Shown here in pieces: positions 1 through 12,138 of a stretch of DNA of 64,000 nt. Positions within the stretch are counted from its first letter, which is position 1. Each line of letters opens with the position of its first letter. The notes under the pieces were generated by a model. That model had not been told where the DNA came from and searched no databases. It was given only the letters and a program-made list of their open reading frames with translations. Position numbers and translations under genes: made by a program. This stretch comes from Alligator mississippiensis (taxonomy: Eukaryota; Chordata; Crocodylia; Alligatoridae): contig NC_081824.1 in the NCBI RefSeq assembly GCF_030867095.1, positions 308,466,956 through 308,530,955 on the forward strand, read 5' to 3'.

Positions 1-141
1 ATGAATCTCCGTCGAATCTTCAGATCTGAATTGGCTGACTCAAATTGGGACAGTGATTCAACTCACTGAATTGAATTACACTCCCTCCAAATTGGCCAAA
101 TCCGAATCCAAATTGAATGCTTGCTGCTTTGCGTAGGCCTA
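1..141. mobile_element. 3' part of a foldback hAT-like element
   Basis: The sequence is rich in GAATC/GATTC words and resembles the right ends of the elements at 14485-15262 and 35754-36296, including the shared GGGACAGTGAT stretch followed by a CCAAATCCGAATC-like tail. It ends in CCTA near 141, as the related copies end in CTA. The left part lies outside the window, so the target duplication cannot be tested. The right boundary is inferred. Confidence 0.45.
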
Positions 142-348
142 CTGCAGCAGTGTTTGCTTTCCTTTGTAGCAGAGAATGTGGCCATTTTCTTTGGATCTCT
201 TGAGCATATTTTAACACCAGCCACTGCAGGATATTGGCCACCTTGTCCTTCTGATTTACCTGTGTCAGATTAGGGTGCTATGCTTTGTGACTGTGTAATC
301 AGGGTTGACTACACAGTTTTACTAGCAGGTCAGATGAGGATTTTTATA

Positions 349-432
349 GGATGGTTTGGATCGGGATGATCCTGCCTCTGGTGAGGTTTTGAATAAAATA
401 GCATAAGAGGTCCTTTCCAGCCCTAATTTCCT
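349..432 (+). mobile_element. CR1 3'-end fragment
   Basis: The stretch has the usual CR1 3'-UTR wording, GGATCGGGATGATCCTGCC and then GTCCTTTCCAGCCCTA. No open frame is expected this close to the 3' end. It is an old, heavily 5'-truncated copy. The exact subfamily cannot be told. Confidence 0.5.
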
Positions 433-1966
433 CTTATTTTGTGAAAATTAGCTATTATATTGATGTACAAAAAGTATTGAAACAATATAACATAAATTCT
501 ATATAGCCAATGAGGAACTATAATAATAACAACTATATATTCATAATATGAATATAAATAGCACAGAGTCTCTCCAAAGAATCATCAGAAACACTTCACT
601 CATAGTTCTGTCTAGTTTAAAGTACAGTTAGTAAGTGCTTCTTCCAACAGATATAAAATAAGCCAAAATGTTATATAAAGTGAAGCTATGGACACTAGGC
701 ATTTCTGCAACTTCTCAAGTCCTATATAACTATGTACTTGGTTGTTCCAAATTAGGACTGAAATTCTCACATCATGGAAAATAAAATTGCTTTGTATTTT
801 TATGACCTACAGCCATTTCATTGAGGCTGTAACTTTTTAATTTTTTGTTTTTCTAGGATTTATCCCTCTATTTATAGTGACCTAAGTTTCTGTGAGATGA
901 AAAGTTCCATATGAAAATAAATGAGACCCACTTGCATGAATTTCATTTAAAATAACCATTTTAATTTATCCAACATTTTAATCAAAATTTTCTATAGTAA
1001 TTTATTTCATCTTTCCTGTGAGATTATTTCCCATTAGAAAAGAGCAGGGGGGGGGAGGAGCTCAGTATTATGGAGTGGGTTTCAGTAATACGGGTAAAAG
1101 GGGTTTGTGAATATATCAAATCTGCACTAGTAGTTTTAAACACATTTTTACTATCCTGCAATAAAGTGTTCATAAATTTCTTAATTATCAATAAAATGTA
1201 GTCAAAAGTGCATTACACAGAGAAACAGAGGTGTTGTGTTGTATTGAATATTATTTCTTTTCTTTTATAATTGTACTTACAAATGTACTTGTTTAAATGC
1301 AATACTGTAGAAAGAGGGCAGTTGTGACCAGAAAGTTAACTCATATCGTTCAAGGTTTCCTAATTCCTTTGGGAAATGCGATGTTGCCAGAGCCTAGCAC
1401 AAAGGTAGGCATTAAGTGTTCACCCCTGTCCTGACCATGGCTATTCACACAACTTTAGGTCTGAGTAGCTGCATTTGAGTAGGTAACCTCAAGCCCCTCA
1501 CTACTGCCAAAAGGCTGGTCCTCCTAGTATACACATGGCTGAGTATGTAAAGGTCTGGATGACATTACCAGCACCATTCACAAAGGACTTCTCCATTGAG
1601 AAGGGAAGTTATTGGAGTGAGATTTCCAGAAGAACAGTGCCGGGCTTACTGCCTGATAGTTCTTCCAAGAAACTTGATACATCCTCAGTAGTTCCCTCAC
1701 TGCTCTCTCTATCACTAGGGATGAGTGCAAACTGCCTCTACTTGGCTGGGAACATGAAATGCACTCCTGGAGCCACCGACTTTCTGCTGCTAGGATGAAG
1801 AGTAGCATTTTAATCTTTAGAGCCCTCTCTTAACCTGGTTGGGAATGCAGATACGGCCATGCCATATACTCAAGGCAAGGTTGACTTAAGTTCTTTTGTG
1901 TTGGCACCATCAGTTGATTCTGAAGCTTCTGTAAATTGACAATTCTTTTTCCTTTAATTTTGGTAG
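433..1966. other. AT-rich DNA, no gene seen
   Basis: I see no recognisable coding exon or repeat here. There is a short G run near 1048-1056. Short open frames near 1535-1810 on both strands overlap each other and have no domain. Confidence 0.5.
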
Positions 1967-2032
1967 GTGGATATATTCTGCCCACAGGTTCTGTAGACCA
2001 ACTTGGATTTGAATCATTAAGTGGACTTCGGG
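1967..2032 (+). other. Candidate internal exon, 66 nt
   Basis: A pyrimidine-rich tract ending in TTTTGGTAG at 1966 is followed by 66 nt and a near-consensus donor, GTGAGTAA, at 2033. Only one frame is open. It reads GYILPTGSVDQLGFESLSGL and on, entering and leaving in the same phase because 66 is a multiple of three. I do not recognise the peptide. An open frame this short arises by chance often, so the splice-site pair is the main evidence. No neighbouring exon was found. Confidence 0.22.
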
Positions 2033-2527
2033 GTGAGTAAGATGTCTGTTTGACCAACTGAGAAGACTGGATAGAGGGAGGATGTTGGCTGTGACAAGGA
2101 GTAGGTCATGGGAACATATCATATGACTGCATGAAAATGGTATAATATTAAGTATATGTGAGCAGCCAGGGAGTCATGAACCTCAATTTTCAGGATTCTG
2201 TTTCTTTTTTGTTTAATGTCTATTGGTGACCTCTCTCTGAGCCAATACTTGCTATACTAGAAATTAGAGCTAATTAGGGAAAATGCACTTAATAATGGAT
2301 TTAGTAATGAAAATGCACCTAGTAATAGACTATGACTCCTTTCATGTCTCTGGGCATTATAGCAAGAGTTACTACTTGCAAATGGGCAACTACCTGAGGT
2401 ATGAAGACCTCTAGGTTAAACACAGTAAACAAGTCTTTTCAGCCAACCTATAGAGCGTATTTTCTCTCTTTTGTCCCAGAAGCAGATACCTCTTAATCTC
2501 TTTTAGAGGGGGACTCTTGTATCACCC

Positions 2528-2608
2528 AGATGAAGTTCAGCAAGGACAAGTGCAAAGCCCTGCACTTGGGACAGAATAATTGCATGAACAAATAGAGACT
2601 GAGGAATG
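2528..2608 (+). mobile_element. CR1 ORF2 internal fragment
   Basis: Translation gives MKFSKDKCKALHLGQNN, the segment downstream of the reverse transcriptase catalytic box in CR1 ORF2. The same block appears as FNTDKCRVLHLGRKNQ at about 63.7 kb in this window. Flanking sequence is not recognisable, so this is an isolated ancient fragment. Confidence 0.6.
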
Positions 2609-4365
2609 AGTGACTGTGCTGCCTTACCATTTCTTCCTGGTTTTCCCATTATAAATTTGTTGAGAGCCTGAATTCCTAAGGGGTGAATTTGGAACTTCTG
2701 TAAGGGCCTGCCTACACCTAACGGTGCCAGTGTGGTTTTGGTGTGTTCCATTTTTATCTGCCAGTAAGCTTCTGGATTGCTGAGAGTATGGAACAGGCAC
2801 AGAGAACTTCACAGCCCTTCAGTGAAAGACCTGCATGTCAGCGAGAGTGTAGAGATACATGGATGAGCTTGTGCATCCACCAGTCACAGTGATGAAGGCT
2901 AATGCACAAAGGCCACCTTTTGGATCTGACGTAGCTAGATATGGAAGCTGAGCCTTCTGAACTGTTATCAGAGGTTGCTTAGCAACCTGGGATTTGGCAT
3001 GATGCCCAGAACAGAAGCTTGCTAAAATTTAAATAGGGAAGATCTGTGTTTTTGATTGCAGAAACTTCTACAGATTCATGCCTGCTTTCTGTATCAGGTT
3101 GTGAAACCTTTTCTATTGTCTCTCTTCAAGTGCCATTTTATTTCAGTAGAGTTAATTTTATTCCTTGGCTCTGGTACTTTAACTCCTTCTTTCTCTTCCT
3201 TTTCCTAAAACATAAGTGGTTCCCCTTGCTCAAGTTGATTGCTCTGTGGTAAGAAGCCTACCAGTCATCTCCTAGCAGGACAGGGAGCATAAACTTTGGC
3301 ATATATTTCTGTTGTAGGTTGCATTGGTGCTTGCAGGGTTGTGCTGAGAAGCCATGAGAAAGGAAGTGGCATAGTATGACATCCTGGGAGGCATCAAAGG
3401 TACAGTAAAGGACATTATGATATGGGAAGCAATTGCATCAAGGTGGCTACTGCCCATCTCCAATGATTTCCTGAGAAGATGAGGAACCATTTGATTAACA
3501 AATCAGATATTACCATTTGATCCAAACCACCTGTAACAGTTCCACTGAAAGAACTGTTTCTTCCTTATGAGACAAACCCCACTTCTTCATTCTCTTATAT
3601 GGGAAGACTAGTGTCTTGAACAGCTTGAGAGACTAGAACTAGCATTGGTTGTCAGCCATGACACACACAGCATATTTTATGCTGTCTGGAATGCAGTCGG
3701 GAGACACTTATAGTAAAGTGTTCTCTGTTTGGGGTCTTTAGGTTCATTGAGCCTGTAGAAAAAAACAGAGATAAAGAATACAGTGTCAGAAGCTGTATCT
3801 TGCCCCTCTTCTCCCAGCCAGCTGCTGCTGTGCACCTGTTCTTTCCTCCCAGCCATGTGAAAAATCTGTTTCTTATTCAGACACCAGGCAACTCATGAAA
3901 CATAGCATCTGTGCTTTGCTTTACCTGTGTGATGAGTCCAGAATACAGGCCTGGACTTGCATTCATTCCCCCTGTCCACAGAGCTGCCATGAGGGAAGTC
4001 CTGGGAGGGTTCCCAGATGAGATGAATGTGTGCCCATATGTCCATGCTCAGCGTTTCAATAAATCAAGTTATGGTACATGTGTTTTTTGGAGAGGCCCCT
4101 CCCTGAATCATTGTGGATGATCCCATTTTTTTCCTAAGCCCACAGTAGATAGGGGTCTCCCATGCATATCTTGTATCCAAGATTCTGGCACAGAGTGTTG
4201 CCTGTATCTTCAGCCTGCATGGGTGTCTGAGACTTTGATGCTCTGGGTCACCTTCTGGAGGTTTCACTAGGTTACCTATTGCCTAAATACCAGGCTATGC
4301 ATTACCCCCGGGCAAAGTACAGTTGGCATCTAAGTCTTTTGACATGCATTTTTAGGTCATATAGT
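2609..4365. other. No gene seen
   Basis: The region is mixed-composition DNA with short open frames that lack domains. I could not assign any repeat family. Confidence 0.45.
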
Positions 4366-4689
4366 GGCTTAGGGCCTTGATACATGGTAATTTTAGGTGC
4401 GTGCTGGAGCTCTTAACCCCTGGATTAGATGCATATTAACACCTTTAAGTGAACTAAAGTACTCATTATTCATTGTAAAGTTATGCCACTCCAGGGCACG
4501 ATTATCTCTAATCTGCATAACCTTGCTCCTATGCCATTAAAGTGTGGCCACTCCCCACAGCTGTTCAACCCAAGTTGCAGTCCTCCAGCATCCCAGGATG
4601 CAGTGGCCTCCCAGAACCTCCTGTTTTGTGGACTCTCAAACCTTGGTGTTCCTGAACAGGGGTCAAGATAAATCTCCTAATGGGTTCTT
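4366..4689. repeat. Dispersed repeat, copy 1 of a family also at about 32.04 kb
   Basis: The words GGAGCTCTTAACCCCTG, ACTCATTA and CCACTCCAGGGCA recur in the same order and spacing as GGAGCTCTTAACACCTG, ACTCATTA and CCATTCCAGGGCA near 32.08-32.17 kb. Both copies are preceded by AGGGCCTTG/AGGGTCTTG-like sequence. It is probably a DNA transposon, but no terminal repeat or duplication was confirmed. Confidence 0.45.
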
Positions 4690-6268
4690 AGATGGGCATC
4701 AGAGGGGTACCAGCCCACCAACTGTTGTGGCTGACTTATAACAGAGTCACATGGATGGACTGAATGTGTTTAAGTCAGTAGGCCTGGATGAGCTTTATCT
4801 GAGAGTACTGAAGGAATTGGCCAGTATCATAGCAGAACCACTGGCACAGTTGTTTAAGCATTCATGGTGCTTGGGTCAGGTCCCAGAGGACTGGAAAAGG
4901 GCCAGTGTGGTCCCTATTTTCAAGAATGGGAGGAAGGAGGATCCAAATAATTATAGGCCAGTCAGTCTTACCTCCATCCTTGGAAAGATTTTTGAAAAGA
5001 TTATGAAGAATCATATTTGTGGGAGTCCAGTGAGAAAAATAATGCATCAGGGAAACCAGCATAGATTTATAGCAGGTACATCATGCCTGACCAATCTAGT
5101 TTCATTTTATGACAGGGTCACAAAACGCTTAGATGCAGGAGTAGAGGTGGATGTCATTTTTTGGGATTTTAGTAAGGCCTTTGATAGAGTATCTCATCCC
5201 ATTCTCACAAATAAATTAAGAGGCTGTGACACAGATGTTTACATGGTCTGGTGGGTGACAAATTAGCTTAGCAGCCGCACCCAGAGAGTGGTAGTAGACA
5301 GGTTGGTATTGCCTTGGAAGGATGTGGGTAGTGGGGTCCATCAGGATTCAGTCCTTGGACCTGTACTCTTCCATATCTTCATCAGTGACTTGGATATGGG
5401 TGTGAAGCGTACTCTGTCCAAGTTTGCAGACAATAATAAATTGTGGGGTGAAGTGCACACTCCCGAGGGTAGGGAATGATTTCAGGCAGACCTGGACAGG
5501 TTAGGAAAGTGGGAAGTATGCAATAGGATGCAGTACAACAAGAACAATTGCAGAGTGCTGCACCTAAGGTGCAAAAATATCCAGCACACCTACTGGCTGG
5601 GAAGTAACCATCTCAGCAACACAGAAGTGGAAAGGGATCTCGGAGTCATAGTGGACTCCAAGATGAACATGAGTCATCAGCAGGTGCATGACTAATAGAA
5701 CTAAGGAGGTGATACTTCCCCTCTATGCTGTATTGGGCAGACTGCAGTTGGAGTACTAAGTCTAGTTTTGGGTGCCGTACTTCAAGAAGGATGTTGATAG
5801 ACTCAAGAAGGTCCAGAGGAGGGCCACTCATATGGTTAAGGGCTTACAGAACAAGACCTATGAGGAGAGACTGAGGGACCTGGACCTCTTCAGCCTCTGC
5901 AAGAGAAGGCTGAGAGGTGGTCTTGTGGCCACCTACAAATTCATTATGGGGACGCAGCAAGGGATCAGAGATGCTCTGTTCACCAGGGCACCTCTTGGGG
6001 TAACAAGGAACAATGATCACAAACTGACAGAGAGCAGATTTAAGCTAGATATCAGGAAAAACTTCCTCAGAGTAAGGGTGGCCAAAATCTGGAATGGGTT
6101 TCCAAGGGAAGTGGTACTCTCTCCTACCTTGGGGGTCTTTAATAGAAGGCTGGATAGACATCTGGCTGGGGTCATCTGACCCCAGCACTCTTTCCTGCCT
6201 AGGCAGGGGGTTGGACTTGATGATCTGTTGAGGTCCCTTCTGAACCTAGCATCTACGAATCTATGAAT
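4690..6268 (+). mobile_element. CR1 LINE, 5'-truncated
   Basis: The element holds the reverse transcriptase and C-terminal part of ORF2, then a 3' UTR ending in the CR1 tail words GATCTGTTGAGGTCCCTTC and TCTACGAATCTATGAAT. The 5' part (5' UTR, ORF1 and endonuclease) is missing, which is typical of incomplete target-primed reverse transcription. Divergence and stops point to an old copy. The 5' boundary is set where CR1-like sequence first becomes visible. Confidence 0.9.
4751..6179 (+). pseudogene. CR1 ORF2 reverse transcriptase remnant
   Basis: A functional copy would encode the CR1 reverse transcriptase. The first open stretch (4751-5266) has VPEDWKRASVVPIFKNGRKE, NNYRPVSLTSILGKIFEK, TSCLTNLVSFYDRVTK and DFSKAFDRVSHPI, all reverse transcriptase blocks. 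It ends at a stop. A second stretch (5288-5479) carries GSGVHQDSVLGPVLFHIFIS and FADNNKLWG. The catalytic box that reads FADD elsewhere in the window is FADN here, so one catalytic aspartate is lost. A third stretch (5772-6179) carries the C-terminal tail with YEERLRDLDLFSLCKRRLRG and FKLDIRKNF. Stops and frame changes separate the three. It cannot make an active enzyme. Confidence 0.88.
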
Positions 6269-6826
6269 AATTTATAAACCTCTGGCTGCTTCTGGTGACA
6301 TAATTTCCCATCTGATTTTTTTTTTTCATCCTACATTGGAGGTAGTAGTTGCAATTCGTCTGATGAAGTGCAAGAGGAGTCTCCATTCAGGAGATGGAGG
6401 GAGTTGGGTAGAGGAGAAATAAAAAAGGCATCTTCCTGCTGCTGCTTTCTTTCCCCTGTCTCAAGGTGATTGGCCTTCAGGCTAATGTCACATCTCCATT
6501 CCAGCTATGACTGGTCCGGGTCAGTTCCCAACAAGTGAGTATCCTTAGCACAGGGAAGCAGTCCCAAGCAGCAATCCCACAGCTTTAGGAATCATGTTAG
6601 GAACTGAACACCGTGGCTGAAGCCTGATCGTAGTTGTCTCCAGGATGTAGAACTGAGTGCCAGCACTGGCAGCCCATCAGGCATGCTGATCATTATGGAT
6701 CATTATGTCTGTTGTTTTCTGGAGAGTATGCAGACTTCAATAAAATGTAAGAAAGGTTTTCTCTTAATATTAAGGTTGGACAGCCCAAGGCTGACCCTTA
6801 TCTAAAGTAGCATGGCTTTTACAAGT
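6269..6826. other. No gene seen
   Basis: Mixed sequence follows the CR1 tail. A weak splice-like pair around 6505-6534 was not considered convincing. Confidence 0.4.
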
Positions 6827-7580
6827 GTAGCAGGCTTACCTTTTTGGAGCTTGGGTTGAGTCCCAGGATCAAGGGTCTGTTGTTTGATTGGTGGAGCCCG
6901 CCCATCAATCTGGAAGCAACACAAGGGAAGCAATGCCTCGCCCTTTCCCAAAGGGATGGGTGAAGGAGCAGCTGGACATAAACTGCAACTGCACCAGCCA
7001 GGTCTGGAGAACTTTGGGGGTGGAGCCCCTGAAGAGTATAAAAGGGGAGTGTGCTCAGCAGGCTGGGGAGAGATGATGAGGGACAGCAAGGAGAGAGGAG
7101 CTCCAGAGATGGCCATCCTTGGGACCCTGCTTGAGTTTTAGTGGTGCGCAAATCAGCGCATGGGGATCAGGATCTAGGAGCCGCTTGAGGCGACTTGAGC
7201 ATGCAAGCCCAGCAAGTGGCCGGGCAGTTGGTATGCAGATTGGCACATGGAGAGCTGGCCCTGGGAGCAGCTCACGGCTGCTCAGGCCTCACCCAGTGTG
7301 CTGGTTGTCTCACGGAGAACGGCTTTGGAAGCAGCTCATGGCTGCTTACGTTAGCCTCGGCCCTAGGCCAAGTGACTGGAGCCCCTCAGCGTGGTTCCAC
7401 TTTTAACTAAAAGAGCCCCAGTGCCTAGAGCAGGGCCCAGGAAAGGGGAGAACCTCTGGTGTGAGACCGGGGAGTTGGAGCCTGTGAGGGCTTGGCTCCT
7501 GCAAAAGAGAGAGAGCCCTGGGTGCCCAGTGCAGGGCGCCAGGCCATCAAGGAGAGCTGTGATTTTCATTTGCAGTGATT
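6827..7580 (+). mobile_element. LTR-like GC-rich block
   Basis: The block is GC-rich between AT-rich flanks. It begins TGTAGCAGG and has a good TATA box (TATAAAAG) about 210 bp in, followed by GC-rich transcribed-region-like sequence. That layout matches the better-supported LTRs at 9766-10759 and 40621-41739. I could not find a clean 5-bp target duplication, so the boundaries and the LTR assignment are tentative. No coding region adjoins it. Confidence 0.38.
7037..7044 (+). promoter_or_regulatory. TATA-box-like site in LTR-like block
   Basis: TATAAAAG lies in a GC-rich setting inside the 6827-7580 block. It fits an LTR U3 promoter. It is not linked to any gene. Confidence 0.4.
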
Positions 7581-9690
7581 TGCATTTTAAGTGTCCTTAG
7601 TATGGTCTAAGTATAACATGTACCTTCATCCTAAATTGAGGGACATAATACTACCTATGGAAGCCCTAGCCCTTACCCTGAGCCTAAAGGCAGTCTTAAT
7701 TTGATTATCTTTTTATGAGGCTCGGCATAAATAGGTAACTAGAGGATGACCTCAGTCACATGATTTCTTTCAAAGGACAGAAAGTGACAAACAGACGACC
7801 ACAGGCACGCATGGTGGGACTATGCAGGATATTTTAAGAGAAGAAAATTAAATCTTAAAATCTGCCTCTGCTAAAATGTCCACAGTGGTGGCATGGCAAT
7901 GCTTTTGACACCAATACTGAGTGGAATGTAGAATGTTATCTGATATAAAGAGGTTTACTATGTATGAATATCCATAACTGTAAAGTGTATAAAGGTGGTA
8001 CTCTGAAATGAGGATTGGATGAAGTAGACAGAGAAACATTAAACTGTCTTTTAGTCTGATTATCCAACCTACTCCAGTGTGTTCTTAGGATGGATATAAA
8101 TAATATGGATGCTGGACACATTTCTTATTCTGTTCTTTTTTTCCCTTTTCAGTCAGTTATTTTGATAATACTGGTTTTGTGGTTAATAAATCTTGGTGTA
8201 AGGGTCTCTTGTTCAAAATGTACTTTTAACTGGATGTTTGCTGCCCACACATCCCAGTCATACTCAGTAGCTGATTTGAGGTGTCAGATCAATATCCTTA
8301 AAAGGTTACTCTGAAAAAAAAACATTAACGCATCTACATTTGTAAAGCACCTTCATCATAGCCTTTAGTCTAAGTCACAAAAAGCAGCAATCTAACTATG
8401 TTTTCAAATGAATAGTTGTACAGGAATTCAGATAAGGTGGAATAGGGTCACATTTAGATTCCTGTATACTGCTTAGATACCCAATACATGAATTAAGGTC
8501 TGGTCCATAATATATAAATATTCCTGTAAATAGGAATGTGTTTATTTGTTGTTATTTAGCAGCTGAATCAAGGAACATAAATAAATAAAATTGACCCATA
8601 TCTAAAATTGTGTTTGCTAAATTGAAAAATAATTAATAAGAAGCTTTTTGCCATGAAAGTGTTCTGTTTAACACAAACTGAAATGTTTTGTGTTAGGCAT
8701 AGTAAGAAATTCAGTGGAAACAAAGGAATAGATTCACAAAACTGAAATAGAAGGAAGCTATATCCTCCATTCCTTTTTACCCACTAGCTCAGGAAATGGA
8801 AAGGTCACCCAGGATGTGACAGACCCACACACGTGTGTAGCAAGCTCATTGAGCTCTGGGGTTGAGGGGAGAAAGGGGCAGAGGAACAGTGTATGCCAAC
8901 ATTTATAGAGCTTGGGGGCGAGGGGAAGGGAAGCCTTACCTGTCCAGGCTACTGTTGTCACTGCTGCAAATGGTGTTGTACCAATATTGGATCTGACAGC
9001 AGCATCCCAGTGGTCTGGCTTCCTGGGAGCTGATCCTCGTGCCCCATTTACTCTTCCCAGATTCATACATATTGGGTTCAGGGCTGTGCCTGTTCTGGTA
9101 AAGGTTCCCTGGAGGTAGGAAAAGCACCACTCTGCTTGCTCAACTAGTTTGTCTGCCCTGCAGGTACAGTGTTTGGTGTAGAACTATGATGCCCTGCTTC
9201 TATGGCTGTTCAGGAGCAGTGCAGGGTGCCCCTGGCATGGCAAAAATTCTAGGTGGTGGGGGGATTCTGGCACCCCTCATATTCAGTGCCTGGGGCCAGT
9301 GTCCCACTTGTCCTGTTCTAGCTACTTTAATGAAGACCCAGCTTCAGTTCCTTATGCCCAAGAGAAATGTGAACCAAAACCTACATCATCCACCTATCCA
9401 AGAAGTTGTATTCTGAGATGAAGTGATTTCTCTGGTTGACTCTGTTTCACTTTTTAATTAAACATTCACTGTCCCATATACTAGGTGAGGGTTCTAAACA
9501 CCAGTCATTCTCTCTCCATCCAAATAACTATGTAAGTAATTTTATATGAAGTGGAACATATTCAACAAAAGGAATTGCCTCAGAATACCTTATAGCCTAA
9601 TGTTAAAATATTCATCTATGCTATGTGTGAAGCTCAAGTTCAGATCTTTCTTTCTCTGCCAGACACAGTGGGTTTGAAAACAATAATGTA

Positions 9691-9692
<2 letters not shown>
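7581..9692. other. No gene seen
   Basis: The sequence is AT-rich with a moderately GC-rich patch at about 8.8-9.3 kb. A strong-looking acceptor (TTCCCTTTTCAG) ends near 8152, but the only nearby donor is poor, so no exon is called. Confidence 0.4.

Positions 9693-9722
<30 letters not shown>
9693..9722. repeat. (AC)15 microsatellite
   Basis: The tract is uninterrupted AC dinucleotide, directly readable. It is probably polymorphic in length. Confidence 0.95.
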
Positions 9723-9725
<3 letters not shown>

Positions 9726-9765
9726 CCTACAGACAGTCCTTTTCACCTGTAATATAAAGTGTGAC

Positions 9766-10759
9766 TGTAACAGGGTGGCCTCCTCATCAGCTCTCTGCTG
9801 GTCGCCCTGCTCCTGGGGTAACCACCTGTTTCGCTCTTCTGCCATGCCTTGATGGAAAAATATGAAAGGTATTACTAAGGTGGGAGGCTACCCATTACTC
9901 GCCCTGCTGACAAGAGTCTAATACCCACTCCAACCTCCCCTCCACGGGCCCCATGCCTCACAGATGTTTCTCTGGTGTTACTACTCTGGCCTATGCCTGG
10001 AGTAAACTGGGCACACAGTTGCAGCTCTTCTCTGCAGCCCCAGAGTGCCACTCACATACTAACCCTCTCTCACTGGGGTCCCAATCACTCCATTTGCTCT
10101 TACCCAGCCTCTTTCATACTGCCCTCTCAGAGCCACACTCATCGTGCCCAGCCTCACCCAGCTTCGAGCTTAGCTCTCCTCACCTCAGTCAGCCCCAGCA
10201 CAGTCTGTTGGGTATCTCCTGCTACCCTCACTTGAGCACTGACTAAGCAACTCTACAACTATAAACCTATTTTCCTCCTGGCCCCTCACTGGGCCACTAT
10301 GCCTCCACTGGGCCTCCTCACTCACCCACACTCACAGAGTCTCGCTACTTGTTGCCCCCAGGCTTTCCCCTGCTTCCTGGGCATGGGTCCAGGTCCTCAC
10401 TTTGGCCTGAGCTCTGCCTCTGGGCTCCCCCTGCTCGTTAGAACACCACAAGGGATTATAAGACACCCAACCCCCTTTCACTGGGGAAGGTAACTGGCCT
10501 GCAATTTCCTGGGGGCTCCCATGCCACTAGGAGTCCCACCAGACCACCCTTCCCCAGCAGGGGGCAGTTTGATGTTTTACCCAGGATAAATGGGTCACCT
10601 CCACCTGCCCTTACCTCCTGACTGTGGCTGGAGCAGCCTCTCAGGCTGATGTTTTCTTCTTCCTCCTGCAGCAAACTGCAGCCCTGTTTATATCCCTGGG
10701 TTCAAAAATGGCTGCTCTCATCAAGGACCTGGTTGCTGCCTGTTTGGTGCCCTGCCACA
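9766..10759 (-). mobile_element. Solo LTR (Gypsy/ERV type), 994 bp
   Basis: On the plus strand the block begins TGTAACAGGGTGGC and ends GTGCCCTGCCACA, giving the TG...CA ends of an LTR with partly matching inverted tips. The flanks are GTGAC (9761-9765) and ATGAC (10760-10764), a 4/5 match to a 5-bp target duplication. On the minus strand a TATA box lies about 65 bp inside the 10759 end, with a GC-rich leader behind it, which sets the orientation. No internal coding region adjoins it, so it is a solo LTR left by recombination. The superfamily is not certain. Confidence 0.62.
10687..10692 (-). promoter_or_regulatory. TATA box of the 9766-10759 LTR
   Basis: TATAAA is read on the minus strand within GGGATATAAACAGGG. 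An AGCAGCCATTTTTG motif, like a YY1 site, lies just upstream in the same orientation. This suits an LTR promoter. Confidence 0.45.
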
Positions 10760-10764
10760 ATGAC

Positions 10765-12138
10765 CATAAAAGATCTTGGGAATTATTCTGTTTTAAAACT
10801 ACTAGCATAGCAGAATAGTGAAAGGTAAGTTGTGTTCACCTGGTCAGTGTTTGGTTGCCAGGCAATGATAAAGACCTGAGGCTTGACTTTTTGAAGGGAG
10901 GAAGCCTTGGAAAATCAAGCAACTCAACTTTTACCAATAAAAATAGCATTTCTCTTATTTTTAAAGCAGTAGGAAATTATATCTTTCCTGGGGATGGAGA
11001 AAATCTCAAGAGGCAGTTACCAGATTATTACTTACTGGTACAAAAACAAAAGGTCAGCTAATACAGCACAACCTATCTGTCAAAAGAACAGGTTACAAAG
11101 GCATTGATTAAAGAAATTTATCAGTAACCTAGATATAGTTATAGAATTTAAGTCCAGAATGGACTACTGGAAGATATAGTCTGGCCATCTGCTCATTGCA
11201 GACCATTAACTTACATCCAGTTATCTCTACTTTGAGCCCAATTACTTGTGCTTGACTGAAGCATATCTTCCAAAAAGGCAGATCATCTTAATTTAATGGC
11301 ATCAAGAGATATAGAATCTATGCTTTTGAGAGAGGCCAACTCCACCCAAAAAGAAACTTGTATTAGCTAAAGTTGTCATAGTTCTCCAAGCAAAATGAAT
11401 CCAAAATTTATTTTAGACCCTTTAGATGATGTGTCCTCCATACATTTCAGTGTTGTTTTATGAGAAGAAGTAACTTATAGTCAGATAAAGAGAATCAGAG
11501 AAGGCAGTTCAGTGGGAAATAGGAGATTTGAATCTGACTCTTATTGTCTGTGTGTGTGTGTGTCCATGTATAAATATACATATATAAAATGAATATTCAT
11601 TTTACAGCATTCACAAATGGAGAAGTCCCCTATGGCTAAGGCCTCCTCTGAAGAGCTTGCAGTCTAATTTAGAGAAAACCAATAACATATTTCTTTGAGT
11701 ACAAGAGGGTAGTGGTCCTGGAATAAGAAATCTTGGAAAAAGGCAGTGGGATAAGAAAGCTTGGCCACCTCCTTTGGAAACCACCCACAAAGAACACAGC
11801 ATGCCACAGTTTTATCAGGTCATGAACCCCTTCAGAGTCCTTCAGGAAGTGGGCAGTTTAAATTTTTGTGAATAGGGACAGAGGTGGTATGCTATTGCCA
11901 TGACAATAGTTATTAGTGTCTGTCTACAGTTTGTGGATACTATTGTCAGGTTTCCAAAGTCCAGCCTTGACTCCTCCATGTATTTTTTTCACAGCTGGCT
12001 GCTAAGTAAAACCTTTTCCAATGGTGTTCGCAACTTCCATTTTGCAAATGATCTAGTGATCTAAAGTAGGAACTAATGTCAACTGTCACTTGGACTCCCT
12101 TTTGTGGTATTTTTTTTTTGTCGGGGGGAAAAGGGCTA
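10765..12138. other. No gene seen; small old repeat traces
   Basis: A short (TG)n lies near 11549-11563. The words GAAGAGCTTGCAGTCTAA near 11651 resemble the tail shared by amniote L2/CORE-SINE copies, too short for a firm call. A T run precedes the next block at 12111-12119. Confidence 0.35.

Noticed and set aside
8153..8198. Candidate exon after TTCCCTTTTCAG
   Set aside because: The only nearby donor, GTGTAAGG, is poor, and open frames of this length are expected by chance.
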